Of a DNA stretch of 6,115 nt, positions 1 through 5,984 are shown one piece after another (position 1 is the stretch's first letter; each line of letters starts with the position of its first letter). The notes below the pieces were generated by a model, which was not told where the DNA came from, did not search any database, and worked only from the letters and a program-made list of their open reading frames with translations. The stretch covers positions 1-6,115 of the forward strand of contig CANHKH010000218.1 in assembly GCA_947460165.1 (NCBI GenBank), given 5' to 3'. Origin of the DNA: Comamonadaceae bacterium (GTDB taxonomy: Bacteria; Pseudomonadota; Gammaproteobacteria; Burkholderiales; Burkholderiaceae_C). The translations under genes and the position numbers were made by a program.

Positions 1-240
1 CGCACCTTGCAGGTGGGCCCCAGGACCAGCATTTTGGAGGCCATGACCGCCGCCGGCATGCACCCATTGTTCGATTGCAGACGTGGCGAATGCGGCTTAT
101 GTCCGCTGACTGTGCTGGAAAGCGACGGCCCGCTGGTGCACCATGACCGATTTCTCAGCGACGATGAAAAAGCCATGGGCAGGACGCTTTGCATTTGCGT
201 CTCACGCACGCAAGGCTCCCGACTTGTCCTGGCCGCATGA
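1..240 (+). CDS. Oxygenase reductase, PDR/VanB family (3' end, partial)
   Basis: This is the last 79 codons of a gene that enters from the left edge, so its true start is not visible; the TTG at 7 is not a credible start. The fragment is the C-terminal plant-type ferredoxin domain of phthalate-dioxygenase-reductase-like proteins. The visible motif is C26-x4-C31-x2-C34 (DCRRGECGLC), with a fourth cysteine at C66 in CVSR, which are the four 2Fe-2S ligands. The chain ends in LVLAA, as is usual for this family. In such proteins FMN and NAD(P)H domains come first and this domain passes electrons to the partner Rieske oxygenase, here the next gene. The stop codon overlaps that gene's start (ATGA), which suggests translational coupling. 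The family call is firm. The flavin and NAD domains are inferred, because they lie outside the window. Confidence 0.9.
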   Translation, partial: RTLQVGPRTSILEAMTAAGMHPLFDCRRGECGLCPLTVLESDGPLVHHDRFLSDDEKAMGRTLCICVSRTQGSRLVLAA

Positions 241-1364
241 CCAAAACTTCCATGACCCTAGTCACCTTACATCCAGAAAAAAGCGCTTTGCAGCCACCGT
301 CTGCTGGCTTTGAGCCCGGTGGTTTTGCAGACCACAGCACGCCTTTGGTGATGAACTGTTGGTATGTGGCGGCGCTGAGCCACGAGATTTCACGCGACAT
401 CATCAGCCGTCGTCTTCTGGGCTCAGACGTGGCGCTGTACCGCACGCTGGCGGGTCAAGCGATTGCAGTGCGCAACCGCTGCCCACACCGGTCCTTTCCT
501 TTGGCCAAAGGTCGCTTGGACGGTGACACCTTGATCTGCGGCTATCACGGCATGCAGTTTGACCCCTCAGGGCGATGCACCCTCATGCCGTCCATGCCCA
601 TCACGCCTGGCCATGCTGCGGTGCGCAGCTTTGTGTTGGTTGAAAAAGCGCCACTGGTTTGGATATGGATGGGCGATGCTGATTTGGCGAACGAGGCGCT
701 CATTCCCGACACACACTGGCTGGGCAGTCCCCTTTGGAAGTCTGTGTCCGGCGCTTTTCACATGCGGTCGGATTACGTGGCCATGCATGAAAACCTGCTG
801 GACCAAACGCACTTTCCGTTTCTTCACCCCGGCTCCATCGGAACACCGGAATTTGCGCGTTCAAGCTTGCAGGTGAGACAAGAGGGCGAGGTCATCATCA
901 TCGACCGGGAACTGAAGGACTCTGTGCCACCCGGCGTGTACGCCATGCCCACGGGCCTGACGGGACAAGCCGTGCACCGCTACTCGCAGGCCCGGTTTGC
1001 CTCGCCTGCACTGCACACCGCGTTTGCCAAAATCGTCAACCCCAAGCCCCAGCCAGGACAGCAAGCCGAATTTTTGTTCAACATCACCCATGTGTTCACG
1101 CCAGAAACCAATGGAAGCATTCATTACTGGTGGTTCAACTCACGCAACTTCAAACTCGACGATGGGGCCGTCGATGATTTTTTGAGTGCGGCCTCTGCCA
1201 AAGCCTACCTGGAGGATGTGGACGCGCTAGAGTGGATTTCGGAGGTCGTGCGCCATGATGTGCAGCCTCAATTTGATTTGAACTTTGCGCCCGACAAGCC
1301 CGGACTGCTCATGCGCCGTGTGCTGTATGCGCGAGCTGCCGCAGAGGCTGGCGTGCAACTTTAG
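237..1364 (+). CDS. Rieske [2Fe-2S] aromatic oxygenase, alpha subunit, VanA-like
   Basis: This is the terminal oxygenase of a two-component Rieske system: it activates O2 at a mononuclear iron to hydroxylate or O/N-demethylate a small, often aromatic, substrate in the cytoplasm. Counting from ATG 237 (375 aa), the Rieske cluster ligands are C82-x-H84 and C101-x2-H104, with 16 residues between the two pairs (CPHR and CGYH). The mononuclear iron site is D189-x2-H192-x4-H197 in NLLDQTHFPFLH. The likely third ligand is D327 in EDVDALE, placed by comparison with dicamba and vanillate demethylases. The rest is a VanA-type C-terminal domain. ATG 237 is chosen because it overlaps the reductase stop (ATGA). 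ATG 351, just before CWYVAA where family similarity begins, would give 337 aa, a usual family length, and is a real alternative; neither has a strong ribosome binding site. The substrate is unknown, and 'vanillate demethylase' would be over-precise. Confidence 0.9.
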   Translation: MTKTSMTLVTLHPEKSALQPPSAGFEPGGFADHSTPLVMNCWYVAALSHEISRDIISRRLLGSDVALYRTLAGQAIAVRNRCPHRSFPLAKGRLDGDTLICGYHGMQFDPSGRCTLMPSMPITPGHAAVRSFVLVEKAPLVWIWMGDADLANEALIPDTHWLGSPLWKSVSGAFHMRSDYVAMHENLLDQTHFPFLHPGSIGTPEFARSSLQVRQEGEVIIIDRELKDSVPPGVYAMPTGLTGQAVHRYSQARFASPALHTAFAKIVNPKPQPGQQAEFLFNITHVFTPETNGSIHYWWFNSRNFKLDDGAVDDFLSAASAKAYLEDVDALEWISEVVRHDVQPQFDLNFAPDKPGLLMRRVLYARAAAEAGVQL

Positions 1365-1404
1365 TGGCTTGCCTTGCACCATAATTTATTCTTTCACAAT
1401 AACC

Positions 1405-1411
1405 AAAGGAG
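1405..1411 (+). promoter_or_regulatory. Shine-Dalgarno site for the substrate-binding protein
   Basis: AAAGGAG lies six bases before ATG 1418, in an AT-rich 53-base gap after the Rieske gene. It is the only strong ribosome binding site in the window and fixes the start of the binding protein. It is consistent with higher translation of a periplasmic protein than of its enzyme neighbours. I could not find a convincing -35/-10 pair in the gap, so co-transcription with the oxygenase genes is the simplest reading. Confidence 0.8.
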
Positions 1412-1417
1412 ACAACA

Positions 1418-2599
1418 ATGCAAAAACGCAGTTTGATCAAAGCCATGGCGGCAGCCCCTTTCACCCTGGGCTTGGGCCACACCAGGGCGCAGAACACCCC
1501 CTTCAAAATCGGCTTTTTGGCACCCATGACGGGCCCCTTCGCCTCCACCGGCCGACAAATGGATGCCGCCGTCAAGTTGTACATGAAGCAGCATGGCACC
1601 AGCGTGGCGGGACGCACGGTTTCTCTCATCCTTAAAGACGACACGGGTGTGCCTGACATCACCAAGCGCCTGGCGCAAGAACTGTTGGTCAACGACAAAG
1701 TCGACGTTCTGGCAGGTTTTGGCCTGACGCCCTTGGCACTGGCCACCGCCCCTCTGGCGACCCAGGCCAAAACACCCATGGTCAACATGCTGGCAGCCAC
1801 CTCCGCGGTGATCGATGCCTCGCCCTACATGGTCCGCGTCTCCATGACCCTGCCGCAAATTACGTTGGGCGTGGCGGACTGGGCCCCCAAAAACGGCATC
1901 AAAAAAGTGGTCACCCTGGTGTCGGACTACGGCCCTGGCCTGGACGCCGAGCGCACATTCCGGGACCGCTTCCAGTTCAATGGTGGACAGATCCTGGACT
2001 CACTGCGCGTTCCCCTCAGAAGCAATGACTTTGCCCCCTCCTTGCAAAAGGTGAGGGATTTGTCGCCCGATGCGGTGTTTATTTTTGTGCCGTCCGGTGT
2101 GGGTACCCAGGTGATGAAGCAGTTCAATGAACGCGGGCTTGGCAAAGCCGGCATCAGGCTCATTGGCACGGGTGATGTGGTGGATGACGATATCGTCAAC
2201 ACCATGGGTGACGACGCGCTGGGCATCGTCACCTCGTACCCGTATTCCACGGCGCACCCCTCTGCCGTCAACAAAAAGTTTGTGCAGGAATTTAAAAAGC
2301 TCAACAACAACCTGCGCCCCAACGCGGTTGCCGTGTTTGCGTATGACGGCATGCACGTCATTTACGAGGCATTGCGAAAAACGGCCGGCAAAGGTGGCGG
2401 TGATGCCTTGCTGGCGGGCATGAAAGGGCAGATTTTCGAGAGCCCGCGCGGACAAATTTACATTGACGCCAACACCCGCGACATTGTGCAAAGCGTCTAC
2501 ATCCGCAAAGTCGAGCGCCCCCGGGGTGGAGATGGCGAGCTCTACAACATTGAATTTGAAGAACAAAAAGACGTGCGCGATCCACCCCGGTCACGCTGA
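1418..2599 (+). CDS. ABC transporter substrate-binding protein, LivK-like (type 1)
   Basis: This is a periplasmic solute receptor of the branched-chain amino acid/aromatic acid uptake type (Peripla_BP_6 fold), 393 aa. Residues 1-24 form an export signal: basic MQKRSLIK, a hydrophobic stretch, and probable cleavage after TRA24. The mature protein opens with the first strand of lobe 1 (FKIGFLAPMTGPFASTG, about 29-45). Typical family landmarks follow: LAATS at 126-129 near the ligand pocket, SDYGPG at 169-174 at the start of lobe 2, and FAYDGM at 307-312. The C-terminal strand ends in VRDPP, a common ending in this family. No permease or ATPase gene of the transporter lies in the window. Placed between the oxygenase and the MetE-like gene, it probably binds the pathway substrate, which would more likely be an aromatic or other organic acid than leucine. 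That ligand guess is inference. Confidence 0.9.
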   Translation: MQKRSLIKAMAAAPFTLGLGHTRAQNTPFKIGFLAPMTGPFASTGRQMDAAVKLYMKQHGTSVAGRTVSLILKDDTGVPDITKRLAQELLVNDKVDVLAGFGLTPLALATAPLATQAKTPMVNMLAATSAVIDASPYMVRVSMTLPQITLGVADWAPKNGIKKVVTLVSDYGPGLDAERTFRDRFQFNGGQILDSLRVPLRSNDFAPSLQKVRDLSPDAVFIFVPSGVGTQVMKQFNERGLGKAGIRLIGTGDVVDDDIVNTMGDDALGIVTSYPYSTAHPSAVNKKFVQEFKKLNNNLRPNAVAVFAYDGMHVIYEALRKTAGKGGGDALLAGMKGQIFESPRGQIYIDANTRDIVQSVYIRKVERPRGGDGELYNIEFEEQKDVRDPPRSR

Positions 2600-2613
2600 A
2601 AAAATACACATCC

Positions 2614-3774
2614 ATGGCTAAACCATTTTTTCGCGCCGATCAGGTCGGCAGTCTGCTGCGTCCCGCGCCATTGGTGCAAGCGCGTCAACAGTTTGAAAGA
2701 GGCCAGATAGACCGGAGCACCTTGCGGGCGCTGGAAGACCAGGCCATTGCCGACGTGGTCAAGCGCCAAGAGGACTGCGGCTTTTCTGTCGTGGTGGATG
2801 GTGAATACCGGCGCGAGAACTGGTGGATTGATTTTGTGCGCGGCCTCTCGGGTGTCGATATCCAGGAGGGCAATGCGGCACAGGCATTCATAGCCCCCGC
2901 GTCCGATTGTGGCCATGACCACCAGCCAGCCACAGTGCAAGACCAGGGTTGGAAATACGTCCCCAAGAATGTGCTGACCACGGGCAAGCTCTCCTTGGCT
3001 TCGCCCATCACCGTGCCGGATTTTCGCCACTTGCAAAGCGTCACCACGCACACGGCAAAAATCACGCTGCCATCGCCCACGCGCTTGCATTTCCATGGGG
3101 GGCGGGCTTCGGTGTCGACGGCGGCTTACCCGGACATTGAAGATTTCTTTGCCGATGTGGTGCAGGCTTATGGTCGTGAAATTGCGGCCTTGGAGGACGC
3201 CGGCTGCCGTTACATACAGATTGACGATCCTTTGATGACGTATTTCATCAGCGACCGCATGCGCGCCGAGGTGGTGGCTGCTGGCGACGATCCCATGCAG
3301 CGTTTGCTCAGGTATGTGGACCTGACCAACGCCTGCATTGCTCAGCGCCGACCGGACACCACCGTAGGTATCCATGTCTGCCGTGGCAATTCGCGCAGCG
3401 GTTGGATGGCTGAAGGCGGCTACCAGCGCATTGCCGAAGCAGTGCTGGGCGGTCTCAAGGTCGACCACTTCTTGTTGGAGTATGACGACGAGCGCTCAGG
3501 CGACTTTGCGCCGCTTGCCCATGTTCCCAGCCATGTCAAAGTGGTGCTCGGTCTGGTGACCACCAAATTCGGGCGCTTGGAAACTTCCTCAGACCTGATC
3601 CGGCGCATCACCGATGCCAGCCGCTACCTGCCCTTGGACAACCTGGCCATCAGCCCTCAATGCGGATTTGCCAGCACGGTGGAGGGCAATTTGATCACCG
3701 AAGAGGACCAGTGGCGCAAGTTGGACAAGGTCGTGGAAGTCGCCCGCACAGTGTGGGGAGATGTCGCCGCTTAG
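2614..3774 (+). CDS. MetE-core (cobalamin-independent methionine synthase II) family protein
   Basis: This cytoplasmic zinc-dependent thiol alkyltransferase is related to the C-terminal catalytic half of MetE and to the short B. subtilis YxjG/YxjH proteins. At 386 aa it is about half the length of full MetE and lacks the N-terminal folate-associated half. The barrel opens with FRADQVGSLLRP (6-17). VDGEYRREN (61-69) matches the MetE segment holding the homocysteine-binding glutamate, here E64. IQIDDP (201-206) matches the IQIDEP motif, with D204 at the position of the homocysteine-binding aspartate. Zinc ligands are all present: H254 and C256 in GIHVC, E289 in LLEYD, and C350 in SPQCGF. The start lies 14 bases after the binding-protein stop without a clear ribosome binding site, so translation is probably coupled. 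Automatic pipelines would call it methyltetrahydropteroyltriglutamate-homocysteine methyltransferase. The fold and site are secure; methyl donor, acceptor and true reaction are not. Confidence 0.87.
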   Translation: MAKPFFRADQVGSLLRPAPLVQARQQFERGQIDRSTLRALEDQAIADVVKRQEDCGFSVVVDGEYRRENWWIDFVRGLSGVDIQEGNAAQAFIAPASDCGHDHQPATVQDQGWKYVPKNVLTTGKLSLASPITVPDFRHLQSVTTHTAKITLPSPTRLHFHGGRASVSTAAYPDIEDFFADVVQAYGREIAALEDAGCRYIQIDDPLMTYFISDRMRAEVVAAGDDPMQRLLRYVDLTNACIAQRRPDTTVGIHVCRGNSRSGWMAEGGYQRIAEAVLGGLKVDHFLLEYDDERSGDFAPLAHVPSHVKVVLGLVTTKFGRLETSSDLIRRITDASRYLPLDNLAISPQCGFASTVEGNLITEEDQWRKLDKVVEVARTVWGDVAA

Positions 3775-3914
3775 CCCAAGCACCTGGCCGACACGGGCAC
3801 AGCCTGCGCCTCGCAGGAGTGCTTGCACACAGTGATGGACGCATGGCTTGCTGGGCCATCAAGCGCAAGTGACAGGCCAGGCCGCAGCACCTGCAGCCTT
3901 GAACCTGCGCCCTT
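3775..3914. other. Convergent intergenic region
   Basis: These 140 bases separate the end of the plus-strand operon from the end of the minus-strand phytase-like gene. Besides the compound repeat at 3777-3825 they hold two shorter pairs: GCTTG/CAAGC (3846-3850 and 3860-3864) and CGCAG/CTGCG (3883-3887 and 3905-3909). I see no coding sequence here that I would support. Transcripts from both sides probably end in this region, but the signal is not a classic hairpin plus T-tract. Confidence 0.5.
3777..3825 (+). repeat. Compound inverted repeat after the MetE-like gene
   Basis: Two sets of perfectly paired arms are seen. The outer pair is CAAGCAC (3777-3783) with GTGCTTG (3819-3825). The inner pair is CCTGCG (3803-3808) with CGCAGG (3812-3817) around a three-base loop. 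The outer arm begins two bases after the TAG stop. The structure could block or end transcription between the two convergent genes, but no run of T follows on either strand, so it is not a standard intrinsic terminator. The 19-base bulge on one side weakens the outer pairing. Confidence 0.4.
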
Positions 3915-5303
3915 TTACTTGGCGTCGATCAGCGCCTTGATGTTGATCAAGGTCAGCTCGTTGTCGTCAGGCCGGCCAATGGTGCGGCCCGAGGAGTAGG
4001 GGAAGTTGTTGTCATTGACCACCACAATGTGTTGGTCATCGACCAGGCTCAGTCCTTCAGGGCCCAGGTGGGGCAGCACAAAGGTGGCTTCGTTGGGCCC
4101 GACTTTGGCCAGTCGGTTGGGGTTGCTGATCTTGGTCAGGTCGATGTAGGCCACCTTTTTGACAAAGCCGTCGGCGTCGGTCTGGGCCATGTCGATTTTG
4201 TAGATGCGCTTGAAGCTGGCCGGCCGGGTAAAGCAGTCGGTGCGAGGCGCATCCGGGCAGGCCGGGGCGGCGCCCTCGGTCATGTCATCGCGCTCTATCA
4301 CCAGGCCGGTGTGGGCATCGATCATCTGAAAATCAGCGGCCACATTGCCGGCTGCCTCAAACTTGTATTTCCACTGGCGCTCGGTGTAGCTGCGGCTGGC
4401 CACGTCGATGTGCAAGATGCGGGTGTAAGGTTTGCCGCCGTGCGACTCGGGCGCCTTGGTCTGCGCGTCCCACAGGGGCCACTCGAACATGGGGTAGACG
4501 CTCTTGCCGTCCATGGACTTGGCCATGGGCTCAAAGCCGCCTGAGCGCCGCGCCTCAAACACGGCTTCGGCCGGGTAGTTGGCGGCAATGCGGCCGTTGA
4601 GGTAATGGTCGGGGCTCCGGTAGGCTTTGCCAGCGGCCACCGTGTCCATAAAGCCCAGCACCTTGCCTTGCGGTGTGGTGCGCAACACATAGGGGCCAAA
4701 CTCATCACCAATCCACCACTCCTCGCCCACCACTTGGATGGACTCGGGGTCGAAGTCTGCGCCGGTCAGGTAGCGGTCTTTGGTGTTTTCATTGGCAATG
4801 ACAAAGGGAAGACTGCGGTCGGGGTCGTGCAAAAAGGTGGTGCGCTCCAAATCGACCTTGCCGCTGGCCCAGTCCACCTTGGCGGTGTGCACCATCAGCA
4901 GCGCGTCGTGGGAGTTGATTTTGTTGCCAAAGCCGTTGTCAGTCAGCAGCAAAAACCGGTTTTGCCCCAGGGAGACGATGCCGGAAAAGCCTTGCACCGA
5001 CTGCCCGGTGATGGGCAGCGTTCCACCGGACAAGCGGGGGAACTTGGGGTCACCCACAAAGGTCACGCCGGGCAGGCTGTTGAGCGCCTGCGTGCGCTGG
5101 CGATTGCCCGCGGTGAACTTGCCGGCGGTGGCAAACAAGGGACCGGCATCGGCCGGTGCGGCCACGGTGGTGGAGGCCGGCACAAAGGCGTGGCCGGCCA
5201 AGACGGCTTGCACCTCGGTTTGTGCAAAGAGGTGTTGGGGGCTGGCGGCCAGCATCAGCGTGAGGGTGGCCAAGCAGCGGCGCAGGTGGGTGGGGCGGGT
5301 CAT
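3915..5303 (-). CDS. Secreted esterase-like activity of phytase family protein
   Basis: This is a 462-aa exported protein of the 'Phytase-like' family (Pfam type PF13449), predicted to fold as a beta-propeller. Residues 1-27 form a signal peptide: MTRPTHLRR, a hydrophobic LATLTLMLAA, and cleavage near LFA27. Family blocks seen in order are GFSGI (105-109), LLLTDNGFG (118-126), DFDPES (183-188), WWIGDEFGPYVLR (196-208), GGFEPMAKSMDG (255-266), MIDAHTGLVIERDD (327-340) and GPEGLSL (414-420) before VVVNDNNFP. Many acidic residues in these blocks could bind calcium, as in beta-propeller phytases. Two cysteines (C349, C357) may form a disulfide outside the cytoplasm. It would act in the periplasm or outside the cell, perhaps on phosphate esters, but activity in this family is poorly proven. 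ATG 5303 gives a correct signal peptide; only a weak, distant GAGAG precedes it. It lies 99 bases downstream of the cysteine-cluster gene. Confidence 0.87.
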   Translation of the reverse strand: MTRPTHLRRCLATLTLMLAASPQHLFAQTEVQAVLAGHAFVPASTTVAAPADAGPLFATAGKFTAGNRQRTQALNSLPGVTFVGDPKFPRLSGGTLPITGQSVQGFSGIVSLGQNRFLLLTDNGFGNKINSHDALLMVHTAKVDWASGKVDLERTTFLHDPDRSLPFVIANENTKDRYLTGADFDPESIQVVGEEWWIGDEFGPYVLRTTPQGKVLGFMDTVAAGKAYRSPDHYLNGRIAANYPAEAVFEARRSGGFEPMAKSMDGKSVYPMFEWPLWDAQTKAPESHGGKPYTRILHIDVASRSYTERQWKYKFEAAGNVAADFQMIDAHTGLVIERDDMTEGAAPACPDAPRTDCFTRPASFKRIYKIDMAQTDADGFVKKVAYIDLTKISNPNRLAKVGPNEATFVLPHLGPEGLSLVDDQHIVVVNDNNFPYSSGRTIGRPDDNELTLINIKALIDAK

Positions 5304-5360
5304 GGTGTGTGAGCTCTCATGCGTTGCTGAAGGGAGTGCTCAGAATAGGTGGCGTGTGTG

Positions 5361-5377
5361 AACGGTTCGTGACCGTT
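5361..5377. repeat. Perfect inverted repeat between two minus-strand genes
   Basis: AACGGT (5361-5366) and ACCGTT (5372-5377) are perfect reverse complements around the five-base loop TCGTG. The repeat lies 25 bases past the stop of the cysteine-cluster gene and about 57 bases upstream of the phytase-like start. It could be a weak transcript hairpin or a protein-binding operator for the phytase-like gene. No T-run follows on the minus strand, which argues against an intrinsic terminator. Confidence 0.4.
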
Positions 5378-5402
5378 GCCCGACGCTTGGCGCTGGCCAG
5401 GC

Positions 5403-5900
5403 TCAATCTCGCTGGTCCACCACCTGGGCCACCCGGACCACCTTGACCACGTGGTAGCTCGGGCAGGCATAACGCGCAATGTCGTGCGCGTGCAGCGGGA
5501 AAGAGCCACAGTTGGACCAGCGACGCAGAGGCGAGTGGTAAATGCCGCACTGGTAGCGATCCTTGTCTATGGCTTCAAGAAACACGCAGCGCTTGTTCAT
5601 GCAGCAGTTGCCGCACTGAACGCAGGAGCCGGCGATTTCAGCGGGCACCTCGCTTTGGCGGCCCATCACATCTTCAAAGTAGTGCCTGGCCGGCCCTTCG
5701 CGCAGGGCGGCAATGTGAACCCGCATGCGGCCGACAAAGCCCCAGTAATCGCGCAGAAATTTGAGCCGACCGAACATCACGCTGGCCAGCAGCGGCGACA
5801 GCGGCAACATCAGCGTGAGCAAAGTCAAATAGGCTGAAGCCAGCCAGGGCGCCAAGCGGCTGGGCCAGCGGCTTAAAGGGGCTGCTTGCACAGTGGGCAT
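5403..5900 (-). CDS. Membrane-anchored cysteine-cluster protein (CxxCxxCC, YkgJ-like)
   Basis: This is a 165-aa protein of unknown function with two visible parts. Residues about 18-44 are strongly hydrophobic (LASAYLTLLTLMLPLSPLLA) and probably span or anchor in the inner membrane. Residues 93-146 carry eight cysteines: C93-x2-C96-x2-C99-C100, then C105, C118, C131 and C146. The core CVQCGNCC fits the CxxCxxCC signature of the YkgJ/UPF0153 family, thought to bind zinc or an iron-sulfur cluster. Between them is a basic and aromatic linker (FGRLKFLRDYWGF). The basic residues flanking the hydrophobic stretch do not settle which side of the membrane the cysteines face. ATG 5900 lacks a clear ribosome binding site, and M31 or M42 are later in-frame choices, so the start is uncertain. 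Because the following gene encodes a secreted protein in the same direction, co-transcription is possible; a functional link is not shown. Confidence 0.75.
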   Translation of the reverse strand: MPTVQAAPLSRWPSRLAPWLASAYLTLLTLMLPLSPLLASVMFGRLKFLRDYWGFVGRMRVHIAALREGPARHYFEDVMGRQSEVPAEIAGSCVQCGNCCMNKRCVFLEAIDKDRYQCGIYHSPLRRWSNCGSFPLHAHDIARYACPSYHVVKVVRVAQVVDQRD

Positions 5901-5948
5901 GGTGGCTGCGGGTCGGTCATGCCGCTGGAAACCGAAAGGGTTATCAAA

Positions 5949-5972
5949 CTCACCCCACCATTATTTGGTGAG
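5949..5972. repeat. Nested, competing inverted repeats upstream of the cysteine-cluster gene
   Basis: CTCACC (5949-5954) pairs with GGTGAG (5967-5972), and inside it CACCA (5956-5960) pairs with TGGTG (5966-5970) around the loop TTATT. The two pairings share bases and cannot form together. The element lies between the end of the edge reading frame and the start of the cysteine-cluster gene. On the minus strand the outer stem is followed only by TTT, so it would be at best a weak terminator of the upstream gene. On the plus strand five Ts (5982-5986) come too far downstream to be typical. Confidence 0.35.
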
Positions 5973-5984
5973 CCCATTAACTTT

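Noticed and set aside
189..236. TTG start at 189 for the Rieske oxygenase, giving 391 residues
   Set aside because: It would overlap the conserved ferredoxin codons of the reductase by 52 bases, has no ribosome binding site, and ATG 237 with the ATGA overlap is simpler.
1374..1402. Possible promoter in the gap before the binding protein (TTGCAC with a downstream CAATAA, or TAATTT and TATTCT boxes)
   Set aside because: No -35/-10 pair combines good matches with 16-18 base spacing, and the best-spaced one would start transcription inside the ribosome binding site.
2000..3468. Long minus-strand open frames across the binding-protein and MetE-like genes
   Set aside because: They lie opposite well-supported plus-strand genes with intact catalytic motifs and show no recognisable domains.
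3915..5312. Long plus-strand open frames across the phytase-like gene (for example 4029-4544 and 4605-5312)
   Set aside because: They are rich in Gly, Val, Ala and His with no family motif, as expected for the complement of a GC-rich gene, while the minus-strand frame has a signal peptide and all family blocks.
5350..5400. Promoter for the phytase-like gene using TATTCT on the minus strand
   Set aside because: No acceptable -35 hexamer lies 16-18 bases upstream, so I do not call it.
5865..5925. Programmed frameshift joining the CPLCKQPL ORF to the cysteine-cluster frame
   Set aside because: Reaching the main frame needs a -1 shift, but the overlap has no good slippery heptamer; the CTT TAA step resembles the prfB type site, which would shift +1 into the wrong frame.
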